This document shows positions 47,157-57,125 of a stretch of DNA of 64,000 bases, one piece after another. The position numbers and the translations under genes are program-made. The notes under the pieces are model-generated. The model made no database searches, was not told where the DNA came from, and saw only the letters and a list, made by a program, of their open reading frames with translations. Numbering within the stretch: position 1 is the stretch's first letter; every line of letters begins with the position of its first letter. This DNA is from Vandiemenella viatica. Taxonomy: Eukaryota > Arthropoda > Insecta > Orthoptera > Morabidae. The DNA lies in contig JARYHS010009186.1 in the NCBI GenBank assembly GCA_031002005.1, positions 185,220,437-185,284,436 on the forward strand, read 5' to 3'.

Positions 47157-47700
47157 TTTTTCTACGAAAGCTAATTCTAAACTACGATTTATAGGTCGAA
47201 TTTTGAGAAGTTGTAATGCTCATATAAAGGAAATAGCGTACAAGACACTAGTGCGTCCGCATTTGGAATACTGTTGTGGAATTTGGGGTCCGTATCTCAA
47301 GGGATTGATTGACATGTTAGAGAAAGTAGAGAGGAGAGCCGCTCGATTCGTGACTGCTAGTTACAGTCCTTACGAAAGTGTCACAGAGCTGATACGCGGG
47401 TTGGGTTGGGATTGTTTGGCGGACAGACGACGTCGTTTTCGTTTGAATTTGTTAGAGAATATGCGAAAATCTTTAATTTACGAGTGCAATTAAATACTTC
47501 TTCCGCCAACCTATTTAGGTCGCAATGACAGGAGGGATAAGATTCGAGAAATAAGATGCCATACTGATACATTTATGTATTCCTTCTTTCCTCGTTCTGT
47601 TCGGGATTGGAATGCACTGAATTAAGATTGGTGCTTAGCACCCTCTACCACCCACAGTATTTGTGATTTTCAGAGTACAGATGTAGATGTAGAATATAGA
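47157..47700 (+). mobile_element. Second non-LTR retrotransposon, C-terminal fragment with GATGTA tail
   Basis: The plus-strand frame to 47493 reads RFIGRILRSCNAHIKEIAYK, then TLVRPHLEYCCGIWGPY, EKVERRAARFV and LGWDCLADRRRRFRLNL. This is the post-RT region of a CR1/L2-like element of a different subfamily from its neighbour. The 3' end is CAGATGTAGATGTAGA (about 47680-47697), a short tandem tail as in L2-like elements. It is cut at its 5' side exactly where the minus-strand element starts. Confidence 0.85.
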
Positions 47701-48650
47701 AAGCTGTTAATAACGTAGGATTGGTTCCAAACAATACCGAGTCGGCATAATATGACAGGAAAGTCATCACTATATCATTCTACCGTCAAACCTATCTCAT
47801 GAAGAGAATCAATTTCCGACATATTTAAAAACAGAAAGGTGTGTGGATGTGGGACAGGGGGGGGAAGGTGTTAACTAAGGGAAGCTTTGTTCCTGCTTGG
47901 TCTGTTCTTCTTTCTTCAGTATGAACATCCGATTCTTGGGTTCAAATAACTTTAGCTGCTCGTGCTCAGCTAGAGCTATACCTTAGGCCACGTTTACGTC
48001 CACAAGACATGTCAAAAAAGAAGAAAAAAACTTTAGGAAGATACAATGTAGTAGTACACTGCAGACATCTATACTAAATAATACGTTTTGTCTCTAGACG
48101 AAATTTACTAACAAATCATACACTAACAGACTGCGCGAGAAGCACAGCTTAAGCTACCGACGTAACATTACAAACTAACACACACATCCGTCTGTCTGTC
48201 ATCATTTGATAAGGTCCGAAAACTTAGTGACTGTTATTCAAACCGAAAAAAAGTCCTGTGTCCTTCCTAAAGGTACAAAGTATTTTCTTATGAAATTCCA
48301 TCAATACCAGTATAGCCATTTAGTTGTCAATACGTAACAAAAAGACAGAGACTTACTTCCGCATTTATAATATTTTTGGTGCAGAACACACACAGTGACT
48401 GCGACAGTAACAACCATCAGAGGGAAAAAAGTGTACACGTAGGGCATTGTTAGACCGCCTATGATTTGAAACGGATTGCACCCCTAAATTTGTGGGATCA
48501 ACAGTTTAACATGGAACCCGAACAATCGACTCTCCAGGCGTGGCTCATACAATCAAAAACAATTCTTAAAAATCTTTGCTTCTATCGGGATTTGAACCGG
48601 AGCGATTCTTCCAGACATCAGTAACCAAGCGCTGTGCTGTTCCCTAATAT
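47690..48650 (-). mobile_element. Helitron-like element H1, copy lacking its 3' end
   Basis: Plus-strand words AATATGACAGGAAAGTCATC, TTGGGTTCAAATAACTTTAG and CTGCTCGTGC, ATACTAAATAATACGTTTTG, ATTTAGTTGTCAATACGTAA follow the order of the minus-strand copy at 12029-13273. The tRNA-like head is at about 48570-48645 (B box GGTTCAAATCCCG on the minus strand). The CTAG terminus is missing, replaced by the GATGTA tail of the retrotransposon at 47700. Confidence 0.7.
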
Positions 48651-48809
48651 GCTCATTCCGGGCATACACCAGTGAAGACATTCGAGAAGCCCTCCGAAGG
48701 ATATACATCTCCACTGCTTCTATCTTGTGGTTTCTCTTTATAATCGTCCAGCATTTTGCGTCATTAGTGGTAATCAGTTCCAATATGGCACACACGTATT
48801 GCGTTTTGT

Positions 48810-49940
48810 TTTCAGTCTTACTAGGAGAGGTTTTCAGAGCGGAAATCGCAATCGTAGAACGATTAAGTCTGTTAAATAGTACGTCACCTCTGGTTTCTCG
48901 CCCTAAAGTCTTTCTGCCTGGTGGGCCTCCGTTTAAAAGAAATCGGGGATTAAAATGTTTAAAAATTGTGTGTAAATGATCTATACCTATATGGATGTTG
49001 TTTGTTTACGACGTCTGTTTAGCCGTGCTCGTTAAGGCGATGTGATGTATTCGAAGTTCGATTCCCACTATACACGAAATTTTTTCCTTTGTATTTCTTT
49101 TTTAGTGCTTTCGATGATGTAGAATTAAAATTTTGTTTTGAAACAAATTCTACAAAATTTTTATTTCCCTTTGACAAATAAGCAAATATTGGGATGATAC
49201 CACCGAAATGTAGGCACTTATGACAGCCGTTTGATGTGTATTTCCATGTTCAGTTAAAAACACTAATAAAAAGGCTTCAAAACGCGCCGGAATTGTTGCA
49301 AGATAATTGTACAATATCTTCTCTTGAACATGCTGTTAAGATACATTCACTTATTCACCACATTTTGCGAGCGCCTGTGTTAGATGACATGGGAAAATTT
49401 TCCTGGTATGAACGAATGAAAGGCCGGAATTTACAAATGTTAACGAAACCTGCCTTCCTAAATCAATAATAAATACTGCATGTGACAATGGAAATATATC
49501 CTTCATAAAATATTCCTGGTGTGCACGTAATTTTTGTTTCAAACGTTTTTATGATTTATATCATCCTAATATAAGCGCATTTGTCAAAGGAAAATACAAA
49601 TTTTGTAGAATTTGTTTCAAAACAGAATTTTAATGCTGCAAGATCGAATAGCAATAAGAAAGAAATAAAAAAAAAATGTGGGTCAGGAAATCGAACTTCG
49701 GACCGATCGCATCTAATCACAACGCCTCAACGAGCTAAACAGACGTTATGAACAACCATGTTCCGTATAGGTATAGATCATTTACACACAATCTTTAAAC
49801 TTTTTAATCCCCGATTTCTGTTAAACGGAGGCCCATCAGGTAACTGCTTTAGGGCGAGAAACCAGAGGTGAAGTACAGAGTTGTTCGTTCTACGATTGTG
49901 ATTTCCACACTGAAAACATACCCTTGTTAGTAGACCTTAG
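48810..49940. mobile_element. Long inverted-repeat element with tRNA-like modules in both arms
   Basis: Arms of about 370 bp (48815-49185 and about 49560-49935) are diverged reverse complements. Examples are AATCGTAGAACGATTAAGTC versus its partner near 49890, and GGTTTCTCGCCCTAAAG versus CTTTAGGGCGAGAAACC. Each arm contains a tRNA-like segment: GTTTAGC...CGTTAAGGCG and GAAGTTCGATTCCC on the left (about 49010-49070), and its mirror on the right (about 49675-49745). The middle holds a 77-codon frame (49236-49469) of unknown nature. It may be a foldback transposon, or two inverted copies of a tRNA-headed repeat. Confidence 0.75.
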
Positions 49941-50140
49941 AAGAAGATTTAATTTTTGTACAGCATACCTCCCTTGGTTTAGTCGGCTCTAACATCCTCT
50001 TCACAAGTATCGTTATTAAAATTAATGCTACCGAAATAACTGTACCTTTGACACGTATTTATCGTTAGATTATCTGAGGTGATGTCAGCCAGGTATTATG
50101 TCTTTGTGATGTTGGCATGAATCATATGTATACTGGTCTA
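49941..50140. other. Unassigned short stretch
   Basis: Nothing recognised. Confidence 0.5.
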
Positions 50141-50264
50141 TAATGTAAAATGTGTTATGTAGGTACAAGGAAAGTTATTGCTGTTATATAATAGAATTGA
50201 TATAGTGTGGCAACTTCTTTTTTTAGATGCACGGTACTTAATATCTCTTCGCTGACTTTTAATT

Positions 50265-50530
50265 GGTTGTTTACAGCATGCTGAAGCAGACCCAGTAACC
50301 AATCACGCGGAAGGTGAGGAGCTGTTACACCAGACGGACCGCCAACGTAACAGGCAGACCGCCGCGCGAGCCTCACCTGTTTTCCAGCGACACACTTCGC
50401 ACACGCTCTCCCATTGGTCGCTGCGATACACCGCGTGCTCCACTGGAGATTTTTCCTTGTGTTTCGCAAAGGCGAGGTGGGTGTTAAGTGGGTCTGTGTC
50501 CGCTGTACCTGTTCCCTCCGCCTGGTTTCG
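50265..50530. promoter_or_regulatory. CpG-rich patch with two CCAAT boxes, possible promoter or isolated exon
   Basis: The interval is GC- and CpG-rich compared with its surroundings and contains CCAATCACGCGG near 50299 and its reverse form CCCATTGGTCGCTGCG near 50410. An open frame runs from an acceptor-like TTGTTTACAG (to about 50277) to a donor-like GAGGTGGGT near 50475, about 65 codons, but the protein resembles nothing. Tentative only. Confidence 0.3.
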
Positions 50531-50574
50531 AACAAGGAAATGTTACACTGTAGTTACTCTGTAGATATAATATC

Positions 50575-51014
50575 GGGTGTCCGGTATATTTGAAAAATCA
50601 ATAAAAACTAAACGGGCAGCGATTGAAATACACCGTTTGTTGCAATATGCTTGGGAAAACAGTAAATTTTCAGGTAGACAAACTTTCTAAATCAGTTACA
50701 ATTTTCAACAGATGGCGCTGCAGGCGATTTGAAAGGTATAGAAGTAAACGTAGTCTGTGAGTTCGCCATCCTGTAAGTCGTCTTTCTGCTGTAACCGTGT
50801 GCTGTTCACAGATTGCAAGTTTGCAGTGAAAAAATGGTTTATTCCTTACAATAATCGTACTTTAGATTTTTCCAGACTGTAACTAATTTCGAAAGTTTGT
50901 GTGCCTGAAAATTTACTGTTGTCCCAAGCATATTGCAACAAACGGTGTATTTCTATCGCTGCCCGTTTAGTTTTTATTGATTTTTCATATATACCGGTCA
51001 TTTTTAAAACACCC
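50575..51014. mobile_element. MITE with about 130-bp terminal inverted repeats
   Basis: The ends are GGGTGTCCGGTATATTTG and its partner TACCGGTCATTTTTAAAACACCC-like (shortened here). The arms continue through ATCAATAAAAACTAAACGGG, a CACCGTTTGTTGCAATATGC segment and CAGTAAATTTTCAG on both sides. The middle (about 50710-50860) is unique and contains CAGATGGCGCTGCAGG. No clear target duplication is seen and no transposase is encoded. Confidence 0.85.
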
Positions 51015-51984
51015 TTTAGGTGGTTGCACTTTCCGAGAAAGTGGGGAAGGGACAAATCAGTTTCGATTTTGAAAAGCAATACAAGCGTGCTGTCAACAGA
51101 TTAAATTTTTCATTGCAGATTTTGTAGAAGAAACCTCAAACCGAAAGATATTAGTTGTTTTTTACTTAATGTTTCAATTTACTGAGTTACGTTTGAGAGT
51201 ACCTATGGTGTATCTCCACCGCTGCCATTGCGACAAAAGCAATGTTTAACGGGGCGAATAACTCAGTTGGTAGATCGACTGGCTGCCGTCTGAACGACCG
51301 GGGCTCAATTGATCATAAAACTGGGTATATTTCTCAAAAACATGTTATTTTCAAATTTTATTTACTTTAGATTTTTTCAACTAACCTACATTTTTACATT
51401 CGTGTTTACATTGTGTGTTTCTTCCGTCATTGTTATGCTCAACCGAAGAGCGCGATTGAACTTATTTAGCATATATGATTCTCCTTTTTCCTAAAATCTC
51501 TTCATCCTCTCGGCGAGCTCCTTCCCATGTTCCTACAGACAGGTATTCCTTCTTGCAGTATATGGTTTGTAGGCAAATTGTTGGTTGTTGACCAGACTAC
51601 AGATTTTGCACAAGTTATTTATGATACTACCAGTGATTGAAATTTCCTAGAAGCCCCTTTCTATTTCAAGGAGCCAATTGTCCTTCACTTTCATTGAGAT
51701 GGTCAGCTCGAGGCTTCTCCTGGTCACTCTGTTGATATTCAGTCTGATAATATGGCGGTAGAATTTCATTAGTTTTTTCCAGAACGTGTTTGTAATTTTT
51801 TTCAGAAAGCTGATGTAGTTCATGAGATCTCCTTTTAATCCTAATTCCTCCTGTAAAAACTGGGAAGAAGATTCCGATTAGAACATTCTTTTCTGTCTTT
51901 CAATATCTTTAATTAGTTACCTTCCCCAAATAAACAACGTTTCAGAGGTGTATAATGCTTTCGGTTTGATAATGGTTCATTTGG
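51015..51984. other. Unassigned stretch with one tRNA-like segment
   Basis: At 51255-51312 GGGGCGAATAACTCAGTTGG (A-box like) and GACCGGGGCTCAATTG (B-box like) look like the head of an S2-type SINE or a degenerate tRNA; the acceptor stem does not close. The rest is AT-rich with nothing recognised. Confidence 0.45.
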
Positions 51985-52230
51985 GCGTCATTACCTAGTG
52001 ATATGGTTTTTATTGGCTGCACATTCCGCATGTCTCATAGCCGCCTTAACCTAAACCTACAGTTTAACGTGGAATCCGAAATACGGCGAAATCTGGCTTA
52101 CTTCACATTACACAGCAAACTGTACCAGTGGTGAAAATCGGGTTCAGGGCCTTTGAAAGGGGTTGGAACGGGTGACCTTTCAATCTGCAGTCAGACGTTT
52201 TAACCAATGAGACAGCAGATGACTTCCGAT
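51985..52230 (-). mobile_element. SINE family S1 copy
   Basis: Plus-strand words CATAGCCGCCTTAACCT, CTACAGTTTAACGTGGAATC, TTACTTCACATTACACAGCA and TCAGACGTTTTAACCAATGAG are the complement of the S1 body and head. The B box is degraded. Confidence 0.8.
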
Positions 52231-52269
52231 TTGAATACTGCATTACAGCGTCTTAACTTCGTTTTTTTT

Positions 52270-52460
52270 TTAACTTCTTTACGTCTCTCAACAGCGAGGT
52301 CTTTAGAGACGGGAAAGGATGGGGGGCAAAGAATGGGATGGCCTTTTTAAGGAAGCATCCCGGCATTTGCCTGGAATGATTTGGGAAACCATGGAAAACC
52401 CAAATCTGGATGCCCGGACGGGGATTCAAACCGCCGTCCTCCCGAATGCGGTCTTAACTT
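52270..52460 (-). mobile_element. SINE family S3 copy
   Basis: Plus-strand CTCTCAACAGCGAGGTCTTT, GACGGGAAAGGATGGGGGGC, GGAAACCATGGAAAACCC, GGACGGGGATTCAAACCG, CCTCCCGAATGCG: complement of the S3 end, body, B box and part of the head. The A box is lost. Confidence 0.85.
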
Positions 52461-52530
52461 CGCATTTCGGGATGTTGACTTTTTTTTGTATCTGTTCCGG
52501 GCGATTTTATTTGCTTTTTGTAATTAGATA

Positions 52531-53141
52531 CAGTAGAGTCTCGCTTATCCGACGCAAACGGGCCGCGGGAATGTCGGATTACCTGGGATGTCGGTTAATA
52601 GGGAAAGAAGAAAAAACAATATCGTAAATGGTTGCTGGTGTCTTGTTATTGATAAAGCTGATACAGTACAGCAATTACTTTGATTGTGCAATATAATTAA
52701 AAAGCATAAAAAGGGTTGATATATATTCAATTTTGTTTAAAAAAGTTTGTAATAGACTTTTGCTTGCCTGCCGAGTGTCTTTTTCTCACCACCATGTCAC
52801 GCATTTTCGGTAGAAATAACACCTCTGTGCTGGAGGTTTCTTCTTGTTGCTCCATGTATTTCAGTACTGTTTCAAAGGCTTTGAATCCTGCATTATGTGT
52901 TATTTTGGCACCACCTTTATCAACTATGTTTTGATACTCTTCCTCTTCTGTTTCCTTTTCACTGTTGCTAACAATGCTGACAATGTCCTTCGTCAGTGAC
53001 TTCATACGGACCATCAAGGGCATTAAGGTCCTCATCAGTTGCATCTACACATCCAGGGATTTACTGTGTGTGTGTGTATCTTACGAGTCGGATAACACGG
53101 AATGTCGGATAAACGAAGGTCGGTTAAGTGAGACTCTACTG
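52531..53141 (-). mobile_element. pogo/Tigger-family DNA transposon, internally deleted, intact ends
   Basis: Terminal inverted repeats CAGTAGAGTCTCGCTTATCC and its partner CTTAAGTGAGACTCTACTG-like at the right, with TA on each side (52529-52530 and 53142-53143). Inner subterminal GTCGGATTACC and GTCGGATAAACG also mirror each other. The minus-strand frame 52727-53044 ends in LKYMEQQEETSST, VLFLPKMRDMVVRKRH and KQKSITNFFKQN, the typical C-terminus of Tigger/pogo (jerky-like) transposases. DNA-binding and DDE domains are deleted, so it is non-autonomous but has complete ends. Confidence 0.85.
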
Positions 53142-53569
53142 TATTCCCTCGTTGCTTACTTCGCAGCTTAGTCCTGCAGGTTGAATAAGTTCTCCTAAGT
53201 GTCTGAATCAAATTACTTGAGAAATACTTCCAAATCGATTTTTCATAGGTTTTCAATTTTGATACGGAGGGAATCCTTCCATATAGTGGGTTTTCGCATA
53301 CGAGATTTTACGACTAATTTGAAGTGTCCCATAGATTACCTCTTGAATTAACTCCTCTGATGAGCATATTTAATTATTTTAATTAATAAAATAACAGTGG
53401 GTGTGGTTCTTGACCCGAATGATCTTTCACATAAAACAAAAGACTGTGTATGTGTCAAAGAATCATGAATGATTAAAAAAAAAGAAAAAGGCTGTTATTG
53501 GGGACTGCCTACAGAAGACTTAAAACTATGAACATCATACGCGCAACACGTCATACTCATAGCTACAGA
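53142..53569. other. Unassigned AT-rich stretch
   Basis: Nothing recognised. Confidence 0.5.
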
Positions 53570-53579
53570 TATACTGTTA

Positions 53580-53830
53580 CCGAGCGTGGTGGTGTAACGG
53601 TTAGCGTCCTGACCTCGCATTCGGGAGGACGCTGGTTCGAATCCCCGTCCGGGCATCCAGATTTGGGCTTTCCATGGTTTCCCAAATCACTCCAGGCAAA
53701 TGCCGGGATGCTTCCTTCAAAAGGCCATGGCCGAATTCCTTCCCATTCCTTGCCCCCCCCATCCTTTCCCGTCTCTAAAGACCTCGCTGTTAAGAGACGT
53801 TAAGCAGTAATAATAATAATAATAAAAAAA
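53580..53830 (+). mobile_element. tRNA-derived SINE, family S3, best preserved copy
   Basis: Head CGAGCGTGGTGGTGTAACGG with A box, CTCGCATTCGGGAGGACGC, B box GGTTCGAATCCCCG. The body follows: GCATCCAGATTTGGGCTTTC, CACTCCAGGCAAATGCCGGG and GGCCATGGCCGAATTCC, then CTAAAGACCTCGCTGTTAAG and a (TAA)n/A7 tail. TATACTGTTA before and TATACCGTTA after look like a 10-bp target duplication with one change. This copy serves as reference for the other S3 copies in the window. The 101-codon frame over it is not a gene. Confidence 0.92.
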
Positions 53831-53842
53831 GTTATACCGTTA

Positions 53843-55180
53843 ACATTAGCATGTCGATGACACGAACTCATAAGATTTTACCCATATAAAAATCGCCCAA
53901 CGCGCCTATAGAAGTTTTCACCTACAAATCTATTGACTCTATTCACTTTTGCAGAATGGAAATCATTACTTTATTAATTGAGAACTATTAATTCAAAGAG
54001 TCATCAGTTGTCCCGTTAAAGATAATGGAAATTATATTTCATAGTCTCTGAAATCAGGAGCTTGTATACGGTGATAGCGATTGTGTGGGTGGAGAATATA
54101 ACCGCGCTAATGGGCTGAGGAGAGTCGACGAACTGGTGATGGCACGTTGTGTTGAATTCTGTGCTGAGGCGTGTCGGATCAGCTCAAGTAAGACCCCATT
54201 TGACGAGGTTGGCTGTCACGTGTTGTCAACCTCGGTAGTCAGCTGGCGCCAGTAAACATGTCTCTCTCGGAGTCCAACAACAGCCGTTCGGCCGTCTCAA
54301 ATTTATGTGTCGTTTACATCTCCAACTTACGAAATTGCCAGGCTTCAGAAATAGAAACTGATAAATATTTACCAAACCATTCAGTTCTAGAATTATTACG
54401 AATGTTAACCAAGGAAAAAATAATTAAAGAAAGTTGGTATAAAATGTTCTGGTAAGGTGCAGTAAATTATGGTTTGATGCAAAGAAATTAGAAAGTCACT
54501 AGTTCCAGCAGTGTCGAATGTGAACAAACAATTACTGGTCGACGTAATTAATAAAATTTCCTGCAGAGTCTATAATTCGCTGAGTATTAATGGGACAGTC
54601 TATTTGGTTGACTCCAAATAGCTGCACATTTGCCAACGAATGAGACTGTTTACAGCCCCGTTTGGACAGACATTCATGTAACTTTTAAAAACAATAGGTA
54701 TAATTACGGAATGAAGTAGTTTCTTGCATCACGTTAATGTATAGTAAACGCTCTCGGATTCAGAATTTCTATTAATATCAACATCTTATTTTTTCAGAAT
54801 TTTGGTCTTATTACTTTTCTTTATCTCTATGGCTGGTTTCTGTGACAGATTTCTATGACCAAGCATTGCGACGATTAATTATCATTATTCTAACACATGC
54901 TTCTGTTAGTCAGAAGTCAGGTTATTTGGCTTGACGCAATGATGTTTGTGTAGAGCTAAAGAAGGATCCGTACAGGCTCAACATGTAAAAGGTAAATGGC
55001 AGAAAGAATTAGAATATTTGGTACACAGAAAATTAAAGTTGTTTCCGTGCTTCCCGAGAACATTGCGTACTGATAATGAATGTTGACGTTTCCGCTGATC
55101 AGCTTCGGCCTTCTTCATCATGATGTGCTTCACACGCACTTAGTCAGTGTTAAACGTATATTGAGGAAATTCCCCTAGAA
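53843..55180. other. Unassigned stretch
   Basis: 54060-54290 is GC-richer and leads into an ATG with a 65-codon frame (54258-54455), but no family is recognised and no donor site follows clearly. Near 55085-55115 the minus strand has GAAGAAGGCCGAAGCTG and CGGAAACGTC, reminiscent of Penelope 3' regions but too short to call. Confidence 0.4.
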
Positions 55181-55184
55181 GATG

Positions 55185-55455
55185 GTCTCGACCTTCGTGT
55201 GGTCTCAAAGACCTGATGGCGGAGTTTCTTACCAACTGTGCAATGCACATCTATTGTAGCCGCCTAACCTATCCTGGAAATTCTAACCGATATAGATGAC
55301 AATACAGTTTAACGTGGATTCCTAGCTTCTTCACATTAACAAAGTAAAGCTTTGCAAGAAGTAAAGGTCAGTTTTAAGGCCAGCAAAAACTCCACCAGAG
55401 ATCTGGAATACTAAACAGAATCGTACTCCTTAATCACTGGAGCCTCCCGGCAGTT
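55185..55455 (-). mobile_element. SINE family S1 copy, diverged
   Basis: Plus-strand words TAGCCGCCTAACCTATCC, ATACAGTTTAACGTGGATTC, CTTCTTCACATTAACAAAG and CTCCTTAATCACTGGAGCC correspond to the S1 body and head complement. Confidence 0.7.
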
Positions 55456-55627
55456 CCGCTCCTACAATTAAAGAATATTATCTCAACAATGCTAAGAAAT
55501 TAACAGTTTCCAGAAAGACCTCACTTCTGCATTGTATACAACAATATATTTGCAAGCACATTTACGTTCGAAAGCACCCGTAATTTCATCAGCCCTTGTA
55601 TTTAAGTTACCTGCGGAATTTTAAGCA

Positions 55628-55708
55628 GATTTTGGTTTGGGGGGGGTTGAGTGGATTTTGGTTTGGGGGGGTTGAGTGGATTTTGGTTTTCGGGGTTTGA
55701 GTTGGGTA
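55628..55708 (+). repeat. G-rich tandem repeat (26-27 bp, three units)
   Basis: GATTTTGGTTTGGGGGGGG followed by TTGAGTG is repeated, the third unit being diverged. Each unit carries a G run; several G runs in a row could form a G-quadruplex. Another G10 run follows near 55772. Confidence 0.88.
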
Positions 55709-56479
55709 AGGGTAATATTTATAGTCTCCTCTAATATTACGATGTCGGGGGTGGATCTAATACTTTGGAAGGGGGGGGGGGAGCTTGAGGCCCCTAGCCC
55801 TCCCCTCCCCCTGGCAATGTGCAATAATAACAGACACTTTATTGAAGTTAATAATTTCTGAAGATTTTCCATAACAGTAAATTGTTACTTCGAATGTTCC
55901 TCTCTTATATGACAAATTTGTACATGTCGAGAAAATGGACTGTCACTTATTTTGTTCAACGTAATATTCGACTCCGCTTTTACATTTGATCTTTGTAATT
56001 TACGATGCTCTATTGCGCTATTCTACAACGCAGTATTATACATTTTTTAAAAATTATATTTTCATTCGTCCTGAAAATAAACTTTGAAGTGAAACAAGCG
56101 ATGCGGAAAGTTTGTGCAAATGTGTGATTTTGAATTATTTGCAAGAACTTCGACAGTCTGTTACATGATGTATTACGTTTCCGCCCCAATTTTTTTTCTT
56201 TTTGAAGTGAAAATTTCTATAGGCGTGTTGCGCTATGTTTGGACAGGGGTAAATCTGAGTGTTCGTGATATGACGTCACCAACATTCCACCTGTTGTGCG
56301 CGTCACCAACATGTCATCTGTTGCGCATATGATATGCGCGTTGGACGCTTTTCGCAAAATCTGTGTATAACCACACAGTTTTTATCCGATTTCCCTCACC
56401 TTAATTTCTGTCACCGTTGTTCATACAAACCCACAGTTTTTATCCGATTTTGATAGTAGGTAGCAAACGTATATTTCAA
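55709..56479. other. Unassigned stretch with short duplications
   Basis: 56275-56335 holds GTCACCAACATTCCACCTGT and CGTCACCAACATGTCATCTG (same word twice). 56360-56450 holds ACACAGTTTTTATCCGATTT and CCACAGTTTTTATCCGATTT. No gene is seen. Confidence 0.55.
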
Positions 56480-56750
56480 AACAAGATGGTCTGGTAGCTC
56501 AGTGGTTAAGGAGCTTACTTCCGAAGTTCTCTCCCCGGTCGCGCTTTCAAATCCCGCGGTGAGTAAAAGTTTTTACGAGTTTTATTTGATTATATGAGCA
56601 ACGCCGGGACGTTCCATGGTTCTGATTTCACGTTAAACTGGGCCCCTGAAGAAAGGAATTAGCCTTCTTGCCTCTGACACAAGAGCTTGTATAGTACATC
56701 TCCTTCGGGAAGATTCGTCGGACCGTCGGTTTGTGGACTAAGTTAGATTT
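56480..56750 (+). mobile_element. SINE family S1 copy
   Basis: A box GGTCTGGTAGCTCAGTGGTT, B-box region GCTTTCAAATCCCGCGG, body TTCCATGGTTCTGATTTCAC and GTTAAACTGGGCCCC, end CCTTCGGGAAGATTCG. It keeps the intact A box. Confidence 0.82.
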
Positions 56751-56854
56751 TTAGTTTTTGAAGTGAAAACTTCTTTAGGCTACTTGAGCGATTTTTGAAT
56801 GGCTAAAAATTTTATGAGTTCTAATTACCGACATCCTAACGTTATCATTATGTC

Positions 56855-57125
56855 TGTTGTGGTCTGATGGTTCAGCGGTTAAGGTGTCTGACTGGCGAAT
56901 GAAAGTTTCCCGGTTTGAATCTCTATCTCGGCGGCGATTTTCGTAGGCAATTAACCCAATATTCACTTCTTTTATAGTTTTCCGTGAAATGCGAAGTACG
57001 CCAGAACGCTTTCGTTGTTCTCATTCCACGTTAAACTGTAGGTCCCTTGTACCTGGTAGCACTATGGTTAAGACGAGGCGCAAAGCGGAGCCAATAGAGA
57101 CCCTGTCACAAGGTCATTACGTCCA
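56855..57125 (+). mobile_element. SINE family S1 copy
   Basis: A box GGTCTGATGGTTCAGCGGTT, B box CCCGGTTTGAATCTC, body ATTCCACGTTAAACTGTAGG and TGGTTAAGACGAGGCG, end AAGGTCATTACG, as in the minus-strand copy at 13500-13785. It follows the previous S1 in the same orientation after about 100 bp. Confidence 0.85.

Noticed and set aside
51250..51315. Possible functional tRNA
   Set aside because: Acceptor and T stems do not pair fully and no clear terminator T run closes it; probably a SINE head.
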